From Prochilodus magdalenae (Eukaryota; Chordata; Actinopteri; Characiformes; Prochilodontidae): a stretch of DNA of 64,000 bases. A program made the position numbers and the translations under genes. The notes under the pieces were generated by a model. The model saw nothing but the letters and a program-made list of their open reading frames with translations, was not told where the DNA came from and searched no databases. The stretch covers positions 776,001 to 840,000 of the forward strand of contig JAMWET010007208.1 of NCBI GenBank assembly GCA_024036415.1, given 5' to 3'. Numbering within the stretch: position 1 is the stretch's first letter; each line of letters begins with the position of its first letter. Shown here piece after piece: positions 57,447 through 64,000 of this stretch.

Positions 57447-58334
57447 CTGTAGGGATGATGGAGAAACCCGGTTTTGTTGGTGGGGGAGTGTACTATATGT
57501 GATGTACAGGTATACAGTGTATACATCCCCTAGGAAACCACTAGGTTTTAAGAAAAAAGAATGGATGTACACTGACTGTGGGCGGAGGCTAATATTTTTC
57601 ATGTATATATGCTCAATAGAAAATGTAAATATTTCAAAATGTTTTGTGTTACATTATTGTAGAATGTTTTCTGGTTATAAATACAGTAAGCTGAATAAAA
57701 AGCAGATGTAATAGCCCAGCATTGGCTAAACGTTCTGCATGTCTGGAGCACAATAACTTGACATCAAATATCAGTTATCAAATATCACTCAAGCCCAAAC
57801 ATATGTCTGATGTTGAGATTTTCTACCATTGAATGGAAAGTCTTTACATTGTCATAGAAGAATAACGTTTCAGTCCATTACATATACATGACAGTCCTGA
57901 TTCCTGAGTCCTGATTCCAGACTCCAGCTCCAGACTCAAGCTCCAGACTAGAGGCCCGATTTGCCAGTTTCCATATCACATGTTTCATTCCACCTTAAAT
58001 TCTACAGCTTGTAAACAGACCAGCATTTAGCCACAGCACCATTTGGAATAAATAGTAAATGTGTAGACAAAGCAAACTGGCAAACAGGAAACTTCTACTG
58101 GCAAACTTCAGTTCCTACATCTTTAACAGGATCCTGGAAAACTTTACTTCCAAGATGTTAACACAGTGGATATCTTTGCTATCGCTGCATTTCTGGGCAT
58201 ACAAGACCAGATCTACCGATTAATGGGACGAGACTAAAAGACTGAAAGTCCAATTATTGTTTGAAACACATATTTGAACCACTGAAAAAAAGAAAAGAAA
58301 ATATATATATATATATACACACACACATATATAC
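57447..58334 (-). other. Notch ligand intron upstream of the DSL exon, nothing recognised
   Basis: No MNNL or signal-peptide exon could be found. Unremarkable AT-rich sequence. Confidence 0.4.
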
Positions 58335-58480
58335 AGAGCTCTGGAAAAATTTAAGAGATGACTTCAAAGTGATCAGTTTCTCTAGTTGTACAGTTTCTGG
58401 GTTTGTGTTTGACGAAAATGAGCAGTTCTGTTGTATTGCACACACTACTGAAAACATATCTCCCAAATTCCAGATCAGAT
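58335..58480. mobile_element. DNA transposon end fragment
   Basis: Starts CAGAGCTCTGGAAAAATTTA and continues agagatgacttcaaagtg. This looks like a fish mariner/Tc1-type terminus as I remember it. The other end was not found. Confidence 0.35.
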
Positions 58481-59936
58481 ATTGTATTGTAGGTCTGGTT
58501 ATTAAGAAAATCACTAATGACGCCTCCAGAAGCCTATTTTGAACCATGCTCACTGTGCATTTCACCCCATTCCACTGATTTAAGAAGAAACTGGACTGGG
58601 CTTTTATTTATTTGCAGAGTAGTATATGTCTTTCTGTCTCTATCTATCTTCCAAACTGTGTTTGAGGCCCTATAACAAGCATGGTCTCTGAGCTTGTTGA
58701 ACATAGTAATACTATTAATAGCCGTAGCACATTTTAAAATTAAGGTTTTTATATGAATGCCATTGGAGAACCACTTTTGGTTCTTTGAAGAACCTCTCAA
58801 TAGATGGTACTTTAAGTCTTGCTCATTTCAGTGGCATAGCTAGAAGTTTTCGAGTGGGTGGGATTACATATAGTACAATAACTGTCTGACAAATGTTTAA
58901 TTTAGAGAGATCATAGAAGTTGGTTATACAAGCTAGCCAGACAGCACTGTGTAAGGCAGTACACAACACATGCCTGTATTCAACTCACTAGAAAAGTGAT
59001 TAGTCACCACGATAAATTACCATAACTTCTGACAGTCAGTTTCTCTTACCATCGAATGACCTACTTCATTATGAGCAGTACCGCCGAAGAGGCCCTGTTT
59101 GCTGCTATCACAGCAGGATATACTAATTATTGAATGTAGCATCATCATATACTTATAACTGATGATAATCATCCAGATGGCAGATTTTCATCATGATGAT
59201 TTACTAATGATCGCTGAATATGATGGTTGACTGTCTCACTTTTCATTACAGAGGTGGCCAGAAGAGTGGCCATGCTTCATCGCAGGGTGGCACTGACCAC
59301 CCTGGACACCTCACGGCAATACCTCTGGGTCAACTGAAACATGAATTTGGTTGTTTAAGCATTGTGGTATGATGCATTGTGGTTAATATGACCAAAAGCA
59401 TGACCTAAAAAGATAAGAAATCTCTATTTTGACTTCAGGTTGGCATTTAAATAGTCAGCTGTATTGTTATAGTGGAGTAAACAGTTCGTTTGTGTATCAT
59501 CAGTGTCAGTAAATCTGAACCACACTACAACAGCGCAGTGGAACCATGGAGAGATTTGATATTTGAGGGTGCATCAAACTGTTTCCTAAAGAGCTGTAAT
59601 TCAATGAAACAGCATGAGACCTTTCTTTGTGAACTTCAACACTGGTTGTTGTAAATGACCGATAATGACACCGCCACAAGTCATGAAACAGAGTGCAGTT
59701 AACAGCTAGTGTGTTGGCTAAAGACTGAATCCTGTATCCTGTACTGAGAAATAAAAGAAACTTATTGACTAACTCTGCACCCGCTGGGAAATGCCCCGCC
59801 ATTCACACGCGTACTCTACTGTGAGACAGATGGAATGAAAAACAGAGCACAACAGCAAAACCAAAAATCCTCTCTGTGTGTCTGAGCAAAGATCCTCCGA
59901 TAGCATCTATTAAAACTTCATTCTTCTACAATATGA
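58481..59936 (-). other. intron or upstream region, nothing recognised
   Basis: No exon or repeat family recognised. Confidence 0.35.
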
Positions 59937-59941
59937 AGAGA

Positions 59942-60019
<78 letters not shown>

Positions 60020-60220
60020 GAGGAAGAGAGGGAGAGAGAGAGAGAGAGAGAGACAATGAGAGAGAGAAAGAGAGAGAGAGGGGAAGAGAGGGAGAGAGAG
60101 AGAGAGAGGAGGGAGAGAGGGAGAAAGACAATGAGAGAGAGAGAGAGAGAGAGTGAGTGAGAGAGAGAGGGAGAGAAAGGGAGAGAGAGAGAGGAAGAGA
60201 GACAATGAGAGAGAGACAGA

Positions 60221-60262
<42 letters not shown>

Positions 60263-60299
60263 GGGAGAGAGGGAGAGGGAGAGGGAGAGGGAGAGAAAC

Positions 60300-60330
<31 letters not shown>

Positions 60331-60363
60331 GAGAGAGAGAGGGAGAGAGGGAGAGGGAGAGAG
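59937..60363. repeat. GA (purine) tract
   Basis: About 425 bases of GA repeats with ggga, gaca and gaaa interruptions; open frames across it are artefacts. Confidence 0.98.
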
Positions 60364-60521
60364 GTAGGGTACAAGAAAGTAAGGCAAAAGACAGATGAGC
60401 GAGAGAATACAGAAAGAAGCTGGCTAGTTGTGGCTGATGAGATCACTGGGGCTGAAAAACAAAGAACTGAAAATAAGGAAGGACCAAGGTGTTCAAACAC
60501 AGATAGGCTATCATATCTAAC

Positions 60522-60534
60522 ACACGCACACACA

Positions 60535-60572
<38 letters not shown>

Positions 60573-60574
60573 CA
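60522..60574. repeat. CA microsatellite
   Basis: CA repeats with occasional CG and CTCA breaks. Confidence 0.93.
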
Positions 60575-63189
60575 TCTTATTACCATTAACTACACACACT
60601 CAGTATTTACACCCAGCCAACACGATCCATGCAGACTACTGCTAATTCATGGAGTGCAGCTGCTTATTCTGCATTAGCCAAGGGACTGTAATTAGAGCTC
60701 TGGTCCATTCGATGGCCTCTTCAACACGGCCAGTGAAGAGAGGGTCACCAGGAGCTTTTAATGGAATGGAGGGATAATGACTCTCCTCTGATGACAGCAC
60801 TGGAACAGCACTTATGCAGAATAGCTGAAATACAGCACCAGTCAGAAGTCTGGACACACCTACTCATAAAACCCACCTCTTATTTTTGCAATTTTGAAAC
60901 AGCATGATAGAGTTGAGGGATTGGGGGTAAGGGACTGTCTGTATACATTCACTGCATACTGAGCGTTTCCTACCTGTCTGATTACTCTGTCTATTTTATT
61001 TCGTGTTTTGACCTCTTGCTCTGATTACTGATTTTTGTCTTTGCCTGCCTCTTTCATCTTGGTTGCTGTTTGTTAACTTTTCATTTTAGACTTTTGGACT
61101 TTTTTGATTTTGGCTTTGTTTTTTTCTTTTAATTTGTTCAGCATCCCTTGGCTTTGTCTTTTCACTTCTTTGTCTTGTCCGGCCATTACATCTGTTCATT
61201 TGGACATTTGCAGACTATTCTAATTCCTATTCTAATTTCTAATTTAGACTAATTCCTCAATCAGGGACCCGTTTTTTACTAATTTCTCAGAATGTCGGCT
61301 TATGTAGGAAGATGTCAGGGCAATCTGAATTAGCCAAACCCATTCCTGGTATATAAATAACATGACTGGATAAAGCAGTGGTTTGATCTTGATAAGAAAT
61401 GAACACAAATGAATGAATAAGAATGAAAATGCTTGCTACCCTGCAGAATGCTACCCTTGGCCTGGTGTTAGGGTGGTCACTTTCATAACCCCTAAAAGAA
61501 GGACATCCCACCTCCAAAAGGAGGACATTATAAAGGGGGGGGGTAGGGTTCTACAAGAACATCATAACCTAGCCTATATAACACATACATGATTGCTTTA
61601 CTCACCTAATTGGGTGGAATGGATCACAGTCATGAGTCAGACAGGAGCTTACTAATTGACTAGCAGTTAGAGGGCTGACCTGCGGTTAGCCGATAGGCAA
61701 GTTACAATGTCACATGACCTTGTTAAACCAATGAAATGCAAGGCACGTACGTGAGCCAATGGCACACATAATATTGTTCGTGAGTGAATATTTCAAATAG
61801 TACACCCCAAAAAGATAGGCATATGTTTGGGTATAGTGCCGGACGGAGGAAAAAACTGACTGCCCAGCCTAAAACCGGATGTGCGGCCACTCTAGCTGGA
61901 GTCCAAGAAAACATACGCCTTTTTCTGCAAGACTAGTACATGACTAGTACACTGGTGGCTAATGCGGGTATCTATTAGCTGATGTAACCATTAGCGTTCT
62001 CCTTTAAGCATGTGGATGTGTTAGCAGCAGGTTGAAAAGATGCAGAGACTTGGAAGTAGCATGTGCTAGCCTTCACCTTGACAACCTGGTGGTACTGAGC
62101 GATTAGGGAAGATCTATTTTGGAATTGTCTAGGGTTCCACGGTTATCTTCCGTATTTACCAAAATGAGAAACAAGGTGTACAGTGATGTGTTGTAGGCTT
62201 CTTTGGGTGATCCAATGGCTGAAGGCCTATGGCTGAAACACTGTTAACCTTGGGTGAGTTACAGAGTTGGTGGTTTTGGGCTGAATCTGTGTATCTGCAT
62301 GTGTATTTCTCTTTTTTGATTCCTGGAAGTTGACACAACAGAAACGCGTGCCATTTATGTCTTATTGTTTTGGTCCAGCCACATTCCTGGAGTCCTGGCA
62401 AGCTATTGCATTGATACAGCCTTAGGCACTATACTCCACTTACTCATGCGAGGCTATATAACTGAAAATGACAGCAACGTTTGCACATGCACAAACTGGT
62501 ACTCGTGATTTATAGTTGAAGCCATCTATTGAAGGTGAAAAGCCGCTAACCATCATTGCCCTCACTCCAAAGCTAATCTTATTTCACACTGGACGATGAG
62601 GCATGGCCCATGCTGACCTGCTGTTAAGGCCATCCGAACAATTTACACATCCCTGCATATTACAAGCACTGAGCGATAACAGATTCATAAAGATTCCCTC
62701 GCAGTGGCTGAGCACGGGCAGGAGATAATGGAAAGGGTCAAGAGTGTAACAGTGTGTCCCCATGCCTTGTTACTGTCATGCTCTGCTTGTCCTTGAGAAC
62801 GTGCAACAGAATGTGGAGGGTTTGTTTTTGCACCTCCTGGAGCTTCTGAAGAGGCCAAGAGAGCGATGCCGATGGATCAATGAGACAGCAGGTTAGAAAG
62901 TGACGGTGCTATGTACCTAGAAGTGCGTATTACATGAAAACCCAGCAGGAGGGACACAGCTATGTGTCAACCTTGTTAGACACAAAGCGGTAGCTACCTC
63001 TTAAAGGAACAGCTTCACAAAGAATGCTCATTTCACCCATAAACATAAATGATCAGCCAACACAGAGTTGGCTTCTTTTGTTTTCAGAGCTATACGCGGC
63101 AGCTAACACATAAAGAAAGTGGCACCACCTAGCATTGTATAAACTACATGCCTACATCATCATACAGTGGTCAAGTGTTTAATATCACT
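60575..63189. other. intron or upstream region, nothing recognised
   Basis: No MNNL-type exon, no repeat family. A G run at 61538-61547. Confidence 0.35.
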
Positions 63190-63750
63190 CATATGGATTT
63201 GTTGGATGTTCTATTCCAAAGCCAATGGCATTAATACAAAGTTGGAGTTCCACATTAAACATGTCCTTATGGAGATACACCAACTACTGCCACAAAGCTG
63301 GAAGCATACCATTGCCTAAAACTAGGAAGCCTAGAACGCTGAAAAACAGCCCTAACCATTATCCCTCCTCCACCAAACATAGCTGTAGTGAGCATTTTCC
63401 TGGCAGAAGAAAAGGTAATGGAAAAACAAAAGCGTGCCAGCTGGCTAAAATGCCTGCCACAAAATGGACAAATCATCCTTTAGGGTTGTCACAGTTTTAC
63501 TCTGCCACCATAGTCGAGTGACTGTGTGTTTAAGACCACTTCAGTCAGCATTTGACACTGCACATAGACATAGTGTGCAGCTGCTTGGCCATGGTAACCC
63601 ATTTCATGAAGCTCAGTTGCACAGCTCTTTTGCTGAGGTTGTTTCCAAAGGCAGAACTTTGAAGTCACATGATCTTTATGCTATGCATGCTAGTTGGCGG
63701 GCATGGTCTGTGAATTTGTATGTTCTAATGAGTCATTGGTAACCCTTACT
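63190..63750 (-). mobile_element. decayed Tc1/mariner copy (CACTATA..CCAAAAGT family)
   Basis: The plus strand contains cctcctccaccaaaca-type sequence and later catggtaacccatttcatga plus agctc. These match accaccaccaccaaactt and catggaaagccattccatga in the element at 26204, in the same order. No frame survives. Confidence 0.6.
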
Positions 63751-64000
63751 GTTGACTGGCGCAGCTCTAGCAGGGTAGAAAGAGGTTGCTTGGCTATCTG
63801 TTTGGTTTGCATAACTGCTAGCGATGGATGAGTCTAAAGGACCTAAACTCCCCTAATATGAATGTGCCTTTTCAGCTATGCAAAGTGCCAGTTTTAATGA
63901 TAACTGTGTGCCATACATTTTTAGAAACCATATATGATTATGTAGCAACTTAACACTAACCTTGTTTAAGGCAGGTGTGTGGTGGTTTAGGCATGCAGTT

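Noticed and set aside
59876..60599. Open frames up to 229 residues on both strands
   Set aside because: Produced by the GA tract; simple Ser/Leu or Arg/Glu repeats.
57447..64000. Search for the MNNL exon and the 52-base exon of Jagged
   Set aside because: No segment with the needed residues and phase was found by eye; left unannotated instead of guessed.

Overview
This window is vertebrate nuclear DNA, almost certainly from a ray-finned (teleost) fish. The evidence is split genes with GT-AG introns, long TA/CA/CT microsatellites, several Tc1/mariner elements, a hAT element with an 8-bp target duplication, a tRNA-derived SINE and LINE-type 3' tails. There is no operon structure, CRISPR, rRNA or tRNA gene. 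The species cannot be read from the sequence.

Left third (about 4.6-24.2 kb, + strand): the TBRG1 gene (transforming growth factor beta regulator 1, also called NIAM), assembled here from eleven exons in consistent phase. The encoded FYRN and FYRC domains closely match the remembered human protein. The two most 5' exons are new predictions from splice sites and phase. Its introns hold a complete but dead hAT element, a decayed Tc1 copy and several short repeats. A 32-bp-unit minisatellite lies at the far left (about 0.32-1.63 kb).

Middle (24.2-35.6 kb): intergenic space between the 3' ends of two convergent genes. It holds a SINE, Tc1 relics, a nest of two opposed Tc1 elements inside an older inverted-repeat element, a long CT tract, two members of a MITE family and a short Tc1 derivative.

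Right half (35.6 to beyond 57.4 kb, - strand): a Notch ligand of the DSL family, eleven exons seen, 5' end beyond the window. Sequence and exon sizes follow Jagged from the DSL exon through EGF repeat 9. Instead of EGF10-16, the cysteine-rich domain and the long Jagged tail, one last exon then gives a transmembrane helix and a cytoplasmic tail of about 100 residues. It is therefore Jagged-type in sequence but Delta-sized. Its introns carry a 0.56-kb palindrome, a 2-kb array of 50-bp repeats, a CACC-rich minisatellite, microsatellites hugging two exons and more mobile-element debris.

No exons for the ligand's signal peptide or N-terminal (MNNL) domain were found from 57.45 to 64.0 kb, so they probably lie to the right. 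The most interesting item is the shortened Jagged-type ligand. It may be a known fish gene under another name (deltaC or a jagged paralogue), which only a database search can settle.
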